Below are positions 51,111 through 60,316 of a DNA stretch of 64,000 bases, one piece after another. Each line of letters begins with the position of its first letter. The first letter of the stretch is position 1. Source of the DNA: Candidatus Leptovillus affinis (GTDB taxonomy: Bacteria > Chloroflexota > Anaerolineae > Promineifilales > Promineifilaceae); the NCBI GenBank assembly GCA_016705235.1, contig JADIYP010000004.1, positions 93,308-157,307 of the forward strand, in the 5' to 3' direction. The notes under the pieces were generated by a model. That model was not told the origin of the DNA and made no database searches. It worked only from the letters and a program-made list of their open reading frames with translations. The position numbers and the translations under genes are program-made.

Positions 51111-51857
51111 ATGGACACCTGGAAATTTTTCGACATCACCCACAAAGAACACGTCATTTGCAATCCGAGCAGCCTGGAAAAATTCCAGCGCCTCATCGAC
51201 CTGCTGCGCCTCTCGCCAGGCGACAACGTGCTGGAACTGGCCACCGGCAAGGGCGAATTCCTCATCCGTCTGGCGGAGCAGTACCAGATTAACGGCGTCG
51301 GGGTGGATATTTCGCCCTACTGCATCCGCGACGCACAGGCCAAGCTTGCGGCGCGCGCGCCGCAAGGCAGCATCACCTTTCTGGAAATGGGCGGCGCCGA
51401 TTACCGGCCCGACGAGCCGGAAAGCTTCGATCTGACCATCTGCCTGGGAGCCAGTTGGATTTTCGACGGCCACGCCGGTACGTTGCAAGCCCTGAAGCAG
51501 ATGACCAAACCGGGCGGCTGGCTTGTGGTGGGCGAGCCTTACTTCTTGCAGGAACCCGACCCGGTTTATTTGGAGATGGCCGGTTTTAGCGCCGACGCCT
51601 TTGGCAGCCACTACGAAAACGCGGCCGCCGGGCAGGCTTTGGGCCTGACGCTGCTGTATACCCTGGTGAGCAACCACGACGAATGGGATACCTACGAAGG
51701 GCTGCAATGGTACGCTAGCGAAACCTATTCGCTGGAGCACCCCGACGACCCCGACGTGCCGGAACTGCTGGCGCGCGTGCGCCAGCAAAAAGAGGAATAT
51801 CTGCGTTACGGCCGTCACACCCTCGGCTGGGCTATCTACGTGTTTCGCAAAGCGTAA
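51111..51857 (+). CDS. SAM-dependent methyltransferase
   Basis: A 248-residue class I methyltransferase with AAAAGGAAAATC before the ATG. Motif I NVLELATGKGEFL, acidic residue in VGVDISPYCIRDA, and MTKPGGWLVVGEPYF later. The middle contains LTICLGASWIFDGHAG. Its neighbour 3 bases downstream is an acetyltransferase, so both may modify the same small molecule (inference). Confidence 0.82.
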   Translation: MDTWKFFDITHKEHVICNPSSLEKFQRLIDLLRLSPGDNVLELATGKGEFLIRLAEQYQINGVGVDISPYCIRDAQAKLAARAPQGSITFLEMGGADYRPDEPESFDLTICLGASWIFDGHAGTLQALKQMTKPGGWLVVGEPYFLQEPDPVYLEMAGFSADAFGSHYENAAAGQALGLTLLYTLVSNHDEWDTYEGLQWYASETYSLEHPDDPDVPELLARVRQQKEEYLRYGRHTLGWAIYVFRKA

Positions 51858-51860
51858 ACC

Positions 51861-52658
51861 ATGAACACCAACGACATTTTGGCCTTGTTTGATGCCCAGG
51901 AACGGCGCACGGCCGTTCCCCCCATGTACATCCGCGAGGAAAGCGACGGCGTGGTGCGCTATGTCAGCCGGCAGCCGGAGCGGTTGAGCCTGGTGGCTTA
52001 CAGTGACCTGACGGCCGTTACCGCCGACGCCGCCATCCAGGCCCAAATCGACCGCTTCCGCGCCCTAAACCGCCCGCGTTTCACCTGGCAGGCACTCGAC
52101 CACGACGCACCGCCCGACCTGAAGGCGCGGCTAGTAGACCACGGCTTTGTCGCAGACGAGCTGGAAACGCTGCTGGTTCTGGAAACGGCCGATTTGCCGG
52201 ACGATTTTCCCGAAGCATGGTCGGTTGATGTGCGCCGCCTGACAACAGTGTATGAAATTGCCGACGTGGTGGGGGTGTTAACGGCCGTGTGGGACGGCGA
52301 TTTCACCTGGCTCACCACCCAACTGACCGACTACCTGACCAATCACCCCCGCTTCATCAGCCTGTACGCGGCCTACGTCAACGATGAGCCGGCCAGCTGC
52401 GCCTGGAGCTACTTCCCGGCAGGCAGCCAGTTTGTCGGCCTGTGGGGCGGGGCTACCCTGCCCGCATTTCGCGGCTGGGGCCTGTACAGCGCCCTCGTCG
52501 CCGCCCGCGCCGCCGAAGCCCGGCAGCGCGGCGCGCGTTTCCTCTGGGTCAACGCCAACGACAACAGCCGCCCCATCCTGCAAAAACACGGCTTCCGGCT
52601 CTTGGCCGTGAAGCAGGGGTTTGATTGGGATGAGCGGGGCAAGGAGATTGGAGAATAG
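51861..52658 (+). CDS. GNAT-family N-acetyltransferase
   Basis: A 265-residue protein. The C-terminal half shows the GNAT acetyl-CoA site (GGATLPAFRGWGLYSALVAARAAEARQRGA) and the last strand LWVNANDNSRPILQKHGF. The N-terminal half is a degenerate second GNAT-like fold. It begins 3 bases after the methyltransferase stop. Its own stop TAG is within a TAGAGACTGG repeat, so the last residues (EIGE) are repeat-coded. Confidence 0.85.
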   Translation: MNTNDILALFDAQERRTAVPPMYIREESDGVVRYVSRQPERLSLVAYSDLTAVTADAAIQAQIDRFRALNRPRFTWQALDHDAPPDLKARLVDHGFVADELETLLVLETADLPDDFPEAWSVDVRRLTTVYEIADVVGVLTAVWDGDFTWLTTQLTDYLTNHPRFISLYAAYVNDEPASCAWSYFPAGSQFVGLWGGATLPAFRGWGLYSALVAARAAEARQRGARFLWVNANDNSRPILQKHGFRLLAVKQGFDWDERGKEIGE

Positions 52659-53042
52659 AGACTGGCGGAGCGGGCTAGGGATACCCCGGCCACGAGGAGG
52701 AACTGCTCCGGCAAATGCCGCGTTACGTACACTTTTGGCTTCATGGTCTGTCTCCGATAGCTAGCAGTTTGTCGGAAAATTACCCGTAGCCGCGGTTTCT
52801 TACCGCGTCTTCCAGAGGCGGGGTAAGGATACCCCGGCTACAAAAAGAGGTTCTCCGACAGACTGCTAGAGCGAGGGCAAGAGCTAGAGGAAGACTCTAG
52901 CTCTTGCCCTCGCTCCCTGTAAACGACTTTACAAAAAATTGCACAACTCTACACGCTGCCGCGCGTAATAGGTTGTGTAACGATTCAAGTTTACCAATAC
53001 CGGGCCACAAAATGCCCGTAACAAACAAGGAAGGAATTAACG
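52659..53042. other. Repeat-rich region before pspC
   Basis: The 384 bases hold a decayed family C fragment (about 52660-52720), MITE C copy 2 (52761-52869) and a long palindrome built on AGAGCGAGGGCAAGAGCTAGAG-like arms (52867-52917). An imperfect inverted repeat TTGCACAAC/GTTGTGTAA (52939-52980) lies before pspC and could be an operator. Confidence 0.65.
52761..52869. mobile_element. MITE family C, copy 2 (109 bp)
   Basis: Same ends as copy 1 at 48561 with TA at both borders. It differs mainly by six extra bases near the left end (ATTACCCGTAGCC versus GTAGCC). Confidence 0.87.
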
Positions 53043-53252
53043 ATGAGTAAAAAATTGACCCGTTCAAATAGTGACGTGATGGTTGCCGGTGTAGCCGCTG
53101 GTGTGGCCGATTATCTGGCCATAGACCCGGCTCTGGTTCGCCTGATTTTTGTGCTGCTGACTTTGCTCGGCGGGCACGGCATCCTGATTTACCTCATCCT
53201 GTGGATTGTTATGCCGCAGGAAGATGTGTCGGAAAAGATCAAGGTTGGCTAA
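53043..53252 (+). CDS. PspC domain membrane protein
   Basis: A 69-residue protein with AAGGAATTAACG before the ATG. The PspC pattern is clear: KLTRSNSDVMVAGVAAGVADYLAIDPALVRLIFVLL followed by a membrane span ending LILWIVMPQE. Such proteins help sense envelope stress or stand alone in many non-proteobacteria. It forms a single-gene unit. Confidence 0.92.
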   Translation: MSKKLTRSNSDVMVAGVAAGVADYLAIDPALVRLIFVLLTLLGGHGILIYLILWIVMPQEDVSEKIKVG

Positions 53253-53285
53253 CGCGGCCACAGGTTGGACCAATCTTATCACGTG

Positions 53286-53325
53286 AAAAGCCCCTTCTGG
53301 CAGTTCCAGGAGGGGCTTTCTTTTT
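53286..53325 (+). terminator. Terminator of pspC
   Basis: The stem AAAGCCCCT-TCTGG/CCAGG-AGGGGCTTT is followed by CTTTTT. Confidence 0.9.
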
Positions 53326-53437
53326 GGGGGGAGTGGGGCATGGTGGACGGGCCAACGGCCGTTCTCTATTCCCATCTCTCATCAACCAACCCCACTCAGT
53401 CGGTCTCGAATATTCGCGGCTAAGGAAGGTAAACGGC

Positions 53438-53500
53438 CATGCACCGGCCATTTTGTGCCGTGCACCAGCCATTTTGTGCCGTGCACCAGCTAATTTGCCC
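53438..53500. repeat. Minisatellite, three units of 21 bp
   Basis: Three near-identical copies of GCACCAGCCATTTTGTGCCGT lie in direct tandem. It is followed at once by a second, unrelated 21-bp array. Confidence 0.85.
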
Positions 53501-53504
53501 TCAT

Positions 53505-53668
53505 GGGGACGCCCGTTGAGAACGTGGGGATGACCATTGAGAACACAGGGATGACCATCGAGAACACGGGGACGGCCATCGAGAACGTAGGGATGACCAC
53601 TGAGAACATGGGAACGGCCGTTGAGAACCTGGGGATGACTATTGAGAACGTAGGGATGACCAGCGAGA
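53505..53668. repeat. Minisatellite, about eight units of 21 bp
   Basis: The unit GGGATGACCATTGAGAACACA repeats about eight times with variation mostly at the same positions. On + it could read as heptapeptides GMTIENT and on - as VLNGHPH. Both frames stay open, as multiples of three must allow, so an open frame is not proof of coding. No ribosome site precedes it. Confidence 0.88.
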
Positions 53669-53724
53669 ACACGAGGCCGACCCTTGCGCCACATCCACCC
53701 CATCACCCCATCACCCGCTCACCC

Positions 53725-55302
53725 CTACACCCCTCTGGCCGGAATGCGGCTCATGGCCCGTTCCGCCAGCGCCGTGATGGTCAGGCTGGGGTTCACGCCC
53801 ACGTTGGCCGGGATGGCCGAGCCATCGACCACGTACAGGCCGGGGTAGCCAAACACTTCGTGGTTGGCATCAATCACCCCCTCGTCCGGCGCGCCGCCGA
53901 TGTGGCAGCCGCCGAGAATGTGGGCGGTGATGGACAGATTGCCCACGCTTTCCAGCAGCGTGTTTTGCGCCACGCCGCCGCTGTGTTGGGCGAACAGGCG
54001 CGCCGCTTCGTTGGCTTCGGGGATGAAGGCGGGGGCGCGTTTGCCGGAAGCGGTGGCGGTTTGCAGGCCATAGCGGAAGCCGGTGAGGGGCGAACGGCCG
54101 TAAGTAAACCCAATCTGGTTATCCAACACCTGCATCGTGGACAGCACGCTGATGCGCTGATGCCAGTTGGCGCTGCGCGGCGAGAGCGTGGCCTGCCCCG
54201 GCTGGCGCACATAGCTGGCTAACGTTTCCAGGGCGCGGGGAAACGGCCGTGCCCCATCCACCAGCGGCCCCGTGTACCACTTCATGAAGGTGTAGCCGGG
54301 CGGAAAGCGGTTTTGGGTGATGTGCGTGTGGTCGTTGGCGTAAAAGTGCGAGGTGATGGCCGGGCCGCCCTCCGCCAGCTTCGCGTCTGGCCGATGAGAC
54401 AAAATGCCCGTGATGGCCTCGCTGTTGGTGCGCACCACCCGCCCCAACTGCGCCGAAACGCGCGGCAGCGTGCCCGCCACGTCCCGATTGTGAAACAGCA
54501 GTTTCAGCGTGCCCAGCACGCCCGCCGCCAGCACCACTTTCGCGGCACGCAGCGGCGCATAACGCACCCAGCGGTTCAACGGATGGCGCATCTCCACGGC
54601 GTAGCCGCCGGCAATCGGGCGGATGAGGGTCGCCTGCCGCTCCGGCAGAACCTGCACGCCCAGCTGCTCGGCCAGATAGAGGTAGTTTTTGTCCAGGCTG
54701 TTTTTGGCGTTGAAGCGGCAGCCGGTGAGACATTGGCCGCACTGGCGGCAGCCAGTGCGCGCCGGGCCACGGCCGTCGAAGAACGGGTCGGGCGCGGTCA
54801 CGTCAGGCTGGCCCATGTAGATACCCAGGGGCACGGTGTCGAAGGTGTGGGCGGCTTGCAGGGAAACGGCCGTTTGCCGCAAATACTCATCCATCTCCGC
54901 AAAATAGGGATTGGGCGTCACGCCCAACATCTGCTTGGCGATGGCGTAATAGGGGCGCAGCTCCTCGCGCCAGTCGGCGTGCAGGTCACGCCAGGCGGGG
55001 TCGCGGAAGAAGGCAGGCGGCGGGTCCAGCAAAACGGCCGCATACACCAGACTGCCGCCGCCCACGCCCACCCCGCCCACGATGGTCGCGTGCTGGAAAA
55101 ACCACTGGCTAAAATACCCTTTCAACCCCAGCCCCGGCAGCCAAAACAGGGCGCGCGGATCGCGATCCGCCTTCTCCATATCGGCCGGCTGGATGCGGCG
55201 GCCTTGCTCCAGCACGGCCACGCGGTAGCCTTTTTCCGCTAGCCGCAAAGCGGCCACGCTGCCGCCAAACCCACTGCCAATGATGATGACGTCGTAATCC
55301 AT
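53725..55302 (-). CDS. GMC/cholesterol oxidase-like FAD oxidoreductase
   Basis: 525 residues from the ATG at 55302 (AAGGGGG upstream). FAD Rossmann motif IIIGSGFGGSVAALRLAEKG, GGGSLVYAAVL, and the C-terminal GGCHIGGAPDEGVID and NVGVNPSLTITALAERAM are as in the cholesterol oxidase branch. A cysteine cluster CRQCGQCLTGC near residue 195 is known in that branch and may hold an Fe-S centre. The substrate is probably a sterol-like or other bulky alcohol (inference). Confidence 0.88.
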   Translation of the reverse strand: MDYDVIIIGSGFGGSVAALRLAEKGYRVAVLEQGRRIQPADMEKADRDPRALFWLPGLGLKGYFSQWFFQHATIVGGVGVGGGSLVYAAVLLDPPPAFFRDPAWRDLHADWREELRPYYAIAKQMLGVTPNPYFAEMDEYLRQTAVSLQAAHTFDTVPLGIYMGQPDVTAPDPFFDGRGPARTGCRQCGQCLTGCRFNAKNSLDKNYLYLAEQLGVQVLPERQATLIRPIAGGYAVEMRHPLNRWVRYAPLRAAKVVLAAGVLGTLKLLFHNRDVAGTLPRVSAQLGRVVRTNSEAITGILSHRPDAKLAEGGPAITSHFYANDHTHITQNRFPPGYTFMKWYTGPLVDGARPFPRALETLASYVRQPGQATLSPRSANWHQRISVLSTMQVLDNQIGFTYGRSPLTGFRYGLQTATASGKRAPAFIPEANEAARLFAQHSGGVAQNTLLESVGNLSITAHILGGCHIGGAPDEGVIDANHEVFGYPGLYVVDGSAIPANVGVNPSLTITALAERAMSRIPARGV

Positions 55303-55487
55303 GCTACCCCCTTTTTGATTGCGGATTTTGGATTGCGGATTGCGGATTTTGGAATGGGACGTGGATTTTTGAGGTATCCGCGAAAATCCGTCCAATCCGC
55401 GTTCATCCGTGTCCCATTCTTCCCTGCAACTTGCCCTGGGCAGGCTGCGTATTGGGAATAGCTTACCAAAGGGAGTAGACTTACGCT

Positions 55488-55924
55488 ATGGCAAATCAAG
55501 AAGAACCCATCCGCATTGTGATTGAAGAGGAAGACCTGCCGCTTATCCCCGATAAACCGGGCTTGAAAGCGCCGGACGTAAAGCTGGCGCTAAACAGGTT
55601 AGCGATAAGGCGGCAGAATTGGCGCAAAAAGCGTGGGACAGCGAGCCGCGCCGCAAGGTGACGGACGGCGCGGCGGCGCTGGCGGCCAAAGGCAGCAAAG
55701 CCGTGGCCAATAAAGTGGCCGATACGGTGGAAGAGCAAACGCGCCAGCAGGCGACGGCGCTGCAAAATCGGGTGCAGGAAATTGATTGGAAAGAAGAAGC
55801 CAAAAAAGGGTCGGTCAATGGGCTGCGCTGGTTAAGCGCCCAGTTTGCCATGCTGGCGGACCGGTTTACGCCGGATGAAGCGGAGAAACCGGCCGAGCCG
55901 CCGCATAAGGAGCAGGGGTCTTGA
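55488..55924 (+). pseudogene. Small charged helical protein, one frameshift, unknown function
   Basis: The ATG at 55488 opens MANQEEPIRIVIEEEDLPL. Near 55573 the frame shifts by one missing base to RKAGAKQVSDKAAELAQKAW, running to 55924. Joined, the product would be about 145 residues, Ala/Lys/Glu-rich and helical (phasin- or stress-protein-like). The smooth continuation supports a sequencing deletion. Confidence 0.7.
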
Positions 55925-55954
55925 GAGAAACGGCCGTTTCCCCCAATAGCATAT

Positions 55955-55985
55955 AAAAACGGGCTGGTTGTCCAGCCCGTTTTTG
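55955..55985. terminator. Bidirectional terminator between the 55488 gene and pgk
   Basis: ACGGGCTGG/CCAGCCCGT with a 4-base loop has five As before and a T run after, so it can stop transcription from both convergent genes. Confidence 0.9.
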
Positions 55986-56028
55986 TTTTGTATTGCGCAT
56001 GGGCATCTGCCCGTACGGCTTCAGAGAT

Positions 56029-57241
56029 TTACTTGTTATCCAGCACGCTAATGCCGGGCAAATCTTTGCCTTCCAGCAGTTCCAGGCTTGCGCCGCCGCC
56101 GGTGCTGATATGGGTCATTTTGTCGGCCAGACCAGCTTTACGCACGGCCGCGGCCGAATCGCCGCCGCCAATGACGACCTGGACGCCATGGTTGGTGAGC
56201 GCAGCCAGTAGTTTGGCCAGAGCATTGGTGCCTTCGGCAAACCGATCAAATTCAAAAACGCCCATCGGCCCGTTCCAAATGACCAACTGCGCGCCTTGCA
56301 GCTCTTCATTGAACCGTTCGATGGTGTCCTGGCCAATGTCCAGAGCCATCTGATCTTTGGGAATGCCCCACACAGAAACCAATTCGGCGGGAGCGTCGGC
56401 AGAAAATTCTGGAGCGACGATGACATCGGTGGGTAATACGATGCGGTTGGCCGCCTGTTTGAGCAGGCGTTTGGCTTCGGGGATGGCGTCTTCTTCCACC
56501 AACGATGTGCCGACCTGATGGCCCTGCGCCTTGAGGAAGGTATTGGCCATGCCGCCGCCGATGAGGATTTTGTCGGCAACTTTGAGCAGGTTTTCGATGA
56601 GCTTGATTTTGTCGGAGATTTTGGCCCCGCCCATGATGGCCACGTAGGGGTGCGGCGGATCGGAAACGGCCGTGCCCAGCGCATCCAGTTCTTTACCCAT
56701 CAGAAAACCGGCTACCGCCGGACCGCCCTTAGCGCGAATCATCCGCGCGGCTCCTTCCGTGCTGGAATGGGCGCGATGGACAGAACCAAACGCATCTTCG
56801 ACGTACACGTCGGCCAGGTCGGCCAGTTTTTGCGAGAGTTCGGGGTTATTTTTGGTTTCGCCCGGCTCAAAGCGGGTGTTTTCCAACAAAATAATGTCGC
56901 CGGGCTGCATGGCGGCCACCGCTGCGGTGACACTGTCGCCGACCACTTCGTCCATTTTTGTACCGGACGGCCGATAAGTTCACTCAGGCGAGCCGCGACG
57001 GGGTTCATGGCATACTGCTTGTCGGCAGCCGAGGTTGGGCGTCCCAGGTGAGAGCAAAGGATGAGAGCGGCCCCGTGGTCTAATAAATAATTCAAGGTAG
57101 GTAATGCCGCGCGGATGCGGTGTCGTCGGTGACGGTAATGTTGTCGTTGGGGTTTTTGCTGCTAAGTGGGACGTTGAAGTCTACACGAACCAGCGCTTTT
57201 TTGCCTGCTACGTCAATGTCGGTAATTGTTTTTGTTCTCAT
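56029..57241 (-). pseudogene. pgk: Phosphoglycerate kinase, two single-base frameshifts
   Basis: The ATG at 57241 (AAGGAA upstream) opens RTKTITDIDVAGKKALVRVD, the normal Pgk start. The frame breaks near 57108, where CACCGCATCC should read CACCCGCATCC. It continues with LLDHGAALILCSHLGRPTSA and breaks again near 56954, where a run of five As should be six. The remainder is intact (ENTRFEPGETKNNPEL, VAIMGGAKISDKI, MTHISTGGGASLELLEGK). Both breaks are homopolymer losses in an essential glycolytic gene, so it is surely functional in the organism. Repaired length is about 400 residues, as usual. Confidence 0.95.
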
Positions 57242-57277
57242 GAGTTTTCCTTCCTACTAAATGAATCAAAATCGTAA

Positions 57278-57370
57278 CTGTTCAGGTTCCTCTGGCAAGA
57301 CCCCAAGGGTTTGGTACCCAAATAATCCAAATTCTCAGGAGCAAACCCTTGGGGTCTGTATAGTTACCAA
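57278..57370. repeat. Family E palindromic element, short form
   Basis: AGACCCCAAGGGTTTG (57298-57313) and its complement (57342-57357) are perfect 16-bp arms. The outer parts match the element at 5117-5283. It lies just upstream of pgk. Confidence 0.85.
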
Positions 57371-57452
57371 AATCAACCTCAATATAGACACAAATTTCTG
57401 TCCTGACCAGTGACAATTGTCACCGTGAATGAGCGTCTGGGGGTGAAACGTG

Positions 57453-58316
57453 TCAGGATTCTTCTTGATAAAAAACGTCGACCATTTGCCATTCGGCGTA
57501 GCGGGGATCGACGCCGGTGATGCTCAGGGCGTGTTTGATGGCGACGGCATGGGCGCGTAGTTTCGCATGGGCGCGTAGTTTCGCGGGGGTGGCGGTGTAA
57601 TATTGGGCAACGGCCGTTTCCCGCACAGCCCGTGAATTTTGCTCGCTCATCACCCATTCTACCGCCGCCGCCCAATCCGCCGGTTGCCCAATTGGCAGCG
57701 GCTGCGCCGCTTTAAAATCACGCCACAGCCGCCTGGCTTTTACCAACGACAAAACGCCATATTCTCGCGCCTGCAGACCCGGCAAAAGCAGCGCCTCGAC
57801 GGCGTCGCGGAAGCTGGCGGGGCGCAAGGGCAAGGGCAACAAGCCGCCGTACAAAGTTAATGGCAGCACCCAAGGCTCAGGTGACAAAGCATCGCGTTGG
57901 CTAAGGATTTTGGCGGTGGCCAACACGGCCCTGGCCCGCGCTTCGGTCAGGTAAAGGTTCAGGCTGCTGGGGTTGATGTCTGTGATGCGGAAACGGCCGT
58001 TTACCATCCGCAGCAGCACGCACACCGCCTTGTCTACAGGCATGCCGGCGGCGCTTACCGCCGGTCCTTCCCAGGCAAATTCGATAAAAACCCCGTCTTC
58101 GGTCTCCACGACCTGTGTTAGATTTAACTGATCGTGGCCTAACGTGGTTTTAAGAAGAATATCAAACACGGTCAGGCCGAACAAATCGCCTAGATCTGCG
58201 GCTGTACCGCCAGGGGCGAGATGAGAGATGACGGCCGTTTCATCCTCGCGCATGGTGGCTTCAATGACGGCGGTCACGACCGGCCAGACAATCTCCCAAA
58301 TCGTTTCTTCGTCCAT
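57453..58316 (-). CDS. Unknown cytoplasmic protein
   Basis: A 287-residue protein without signal or membrane span. Composition is ordinary for the window and octamer sites are present. An in-frame 18-bp tandem duplication (57547-57584) doubles the hexapeptide AKLRAH near the C-terminus. I recognise no family. Confidence 0.75.
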   Translation of the reverse strand: MDEETIWEIVWPVVTAVIEATMREDETAVISHLAPGGTAADLGDLFGLTVFDILLKTTLGHDQLNLTQVVETEDGVFIEFAWEGPAVSAAGMPVDKAVCVLLRMVNGRFRITDINPSSLNLYLTEARARAVLATAKILSQRDALSPEPWVLPLTLYGGLLPLPLRPASFRDAVEALLLPGLQAREYGVLSLVKARRLWRDFKAAQPLPIGQPADWAAAVEWVMSEQNSRAVRETAVAQYYTATPAKLRAHAKLRAHAVAIKHALSITGVDPRYAEWQMVDVFYQEES

Positions 58317-58373
58317 GATGGCAGTTAATTATACGCCGTGATTTCCGGAATACGAAGCGCGGCGCGCCGGCGG

Positions 58374-58721
58374 CTAATCGCCAGTTGGCGCGCCAGAGGC
58401 ATATTTGATGACTTGCACCTTTTCCAGCGTGATCAAACCATCGGTCACCGCTTCATCCAGAAACGGCAGCAGGCGGTTGATATATTCCTCGCTGTCCACA
58501 ATTTCGACAATCAGAGGTAGATCGGATGAGAGGCGTAAAAATTTGCTGCTGTGCAATTTGCTTCGGGCGCCAAAGCCGGAGATGCCGCGCAAAACGGTGG
58601 CCCCGGCCAGTTCCAGTTCTTTGGCTTTGTGGACGATGACCTCGTATAACGGCCGTCCATGATACTTATCCGATTCGCCAATAAAAACGCGTAACAATAA
58701 ACCCTGCTCGTGTAATTTCAT
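58374..58721 (-). CDS. DUF190 protein
   Basis: A 115-residue protein with the family's pattern: LLRVFIGESDKYHGRPLYEVIVHKAKELELAGATV and VEIVDSEEYINRLLPFLDE. The fold is PII-like. DUF190 genes often sit beside crcB as here (the next gene upstream, 9 bases away), which suggests a role in fluoride export. Confidence 0.93.
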   Translation of the reverse strand: MKLHEQGLLLRVFIGESDKYHGRPLYEVIVHKAKELELAGATVLRGISGFGARSKLHSSKFLRLSSDLPLIVEIVDSEEYINRLLPFLDEAVTDGLITLEKVQVIKYASGAPTGD

Positions 58722-58730
58722 GCGCCTACC

Positions 58731-59107
58731 TCAATGCGTCAACACATAATTGGCTAAACTGATGCCTAAAAACACACAAACAACCCCCAAAACAGTGCTG
58801 GCTGCCACATTGCCCAACGCGACCCACATCTGACCATCACGTAATAAATTGACATTCTCCAGAGCATAAGTGGAAAACGTCGTAAACGCGCCCAACCCGC
58901 CCACTAAAATCATCATCCGCGTATTGGGGGAAACGGTCATGCTTTCAAACAATTGGGACAGAAATCCGATCAGAAAGCAGCCAATCAGATTAACAACAAG
59001 TGTCCCCCAGGAAAACTGCTGCCAAGATAATCATAGGCCAGCCCGGACACAATAAAACGTAGCATAGCTCCGACCGCGCCGCCTATGGCAATGGAAATGA
59101 ATTGCAA
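58731..59107 (-). pseudogene. crcB: Fluoride channel CrcB/Fluc, one frameshift
   Basis: The TTG at 59107 has AAGGAGG upstream and opens QFISIAIGGAVGAMLRFIVS. The frame breaks near 58998, where a run of four Ts should be five. It resumes as WGTLVVNLIGCFLIG and GGLGAFTTFSTYALENVNLL. These are the CrcB hallmarks: Asn of the pore and the FTTFST Phe-box. The single homopolymer loss suggests a working gene and a sequencing error. Repaired length is about 125 residues. No fluoride riboswitch is recognisable; only 34 bases separate it from the upstream gene. Confidence 0.93.
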
Positions 59108-59141
59108 TGATGCCTCCTTGTTTTGAGGGTAGATGAGTTGT

Positions 59142-60316
59142 TTAGCGACCCTGGCCCACGGACAGGTAACGGCCGTTCACGCCCGATTGGTTCATCGGTG
59201 GGTCGAAATAAAGCGTCAGGTTTTTGGCCTCTGCGGGCGCTTGCAGCACGATGATGCCTGCCACTTCGCCGCCCGCATACAAATCAAAAAATAGTTCCGG
59301 CTCCGGGCTGACCACGATTGGCGCGGGCAGCTCTTCGCCAGAATTTGTAAGCAGCGAAAAGGCGTTTTTAGTGATCGTCTGTTCGCCATCGGCCAGGCCG
59401 ATGAAGCGCACGCGCACCTTGATGACCCAATACATCCAGCCATCGGGCGGCGGATCGTTAAACTGGTTGGCGTCTAAAACCATTTCCCAGGCTTGATCGC
59501 CGTCGATAACATCCTCAACAATGATTTGCCAATCTTCGCCGGTGGCCGTTTGCCCAAAGGGAACCGGATGCGCCAGGTCGAGGCCCCATTCAGTGGGAGA
59601 CAGGGCCAGGCTGATGGACGGATCGACGGTAACGGATGCGCCTTCGTCGATGGCCATATAGGTGGGCGGGGTTTCGTAGTTGGCCTGATCATCCACCACA
59701 AGGATGAGGTTCCCTTCGCCCTGGCGGATGCGGTAGGCTTCCCAACCTTCGCTCTCCACACCGCCAGACAGGTTTGTTTCCAGTACCGGGTCGGGCGAAA
59801 CGACGCCGCTGTCGAAGTCGAAATGCAAGACACGGCCGTCTCCCGTTACATTTAACGCCACATACTGTTTGTCTTCGCCGCTGTCCAGGTTGGCAACCCG
59901 CATTTTTACCAGCAGATATTCCCACCCCTCTGGCGCCGGCGCATTGTAGAGGTTGGCCAGATGTACGGCCTGCCAGGCCGCATCGCCGCGCAGGGTTTCT
60001 AAAATGGTGACGGCAAACCGGCCGGTAACGGCCGTTTCCCCCACCGGAATCGGGTTGGCGCGGCTGCTGCCCGGCTGGGGCGGTTGGGTAGAGTTGGGAA
60101 TCGGGGGGCTGCCGGAATCATCTGGCGCACTGGCGGGGGGCACGGCCGTTGCGCCCGAAGCAGTCGGCGTGATAACAATGCTGCTAAGCTGGCAGGCCAG
60201 CGAAAAACAATCAAAAACGGCACGCCGCCCAACAGCCAGCCACGGCCTTGGCGCTTTTTAGCCCAATTGGTCGTCTGGCGGTGGGGAAACCACGAAGCGA
60301 AACAGGTTCGTTTCAT
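59142..60316 (-). pseudogene. Lipoprotein with two DUF4352-like domains, one frameshift
   Basis: The ATG at 60316 overlaps the LysM gene's stop (ATGA). The N-terminus MKRTCFASWFPHR...LLGGVPFLIVF shifts frame near 60207 (four Ts for five) into SLACQLSSIVITPTAS, so the repaired protein has a signal and lipobox SLAC. Two similar beta domains follow (NPIPVGETAVTGRFAVTILE and HPVPFGQTATGEDWQIIVED), like the telokin-like DUF4352. They are probably outside the membrane. About 390 residues when repaired. Confidence 0.85.

Noticed and set aside
53503..54222. 239-codon + frame opening in the 21-bp minisatellite
   Set aside because: Most of it is antisense to the clear GMC oxidoreductase gene, there is no ribosome site, and the repeats keep any frame open.
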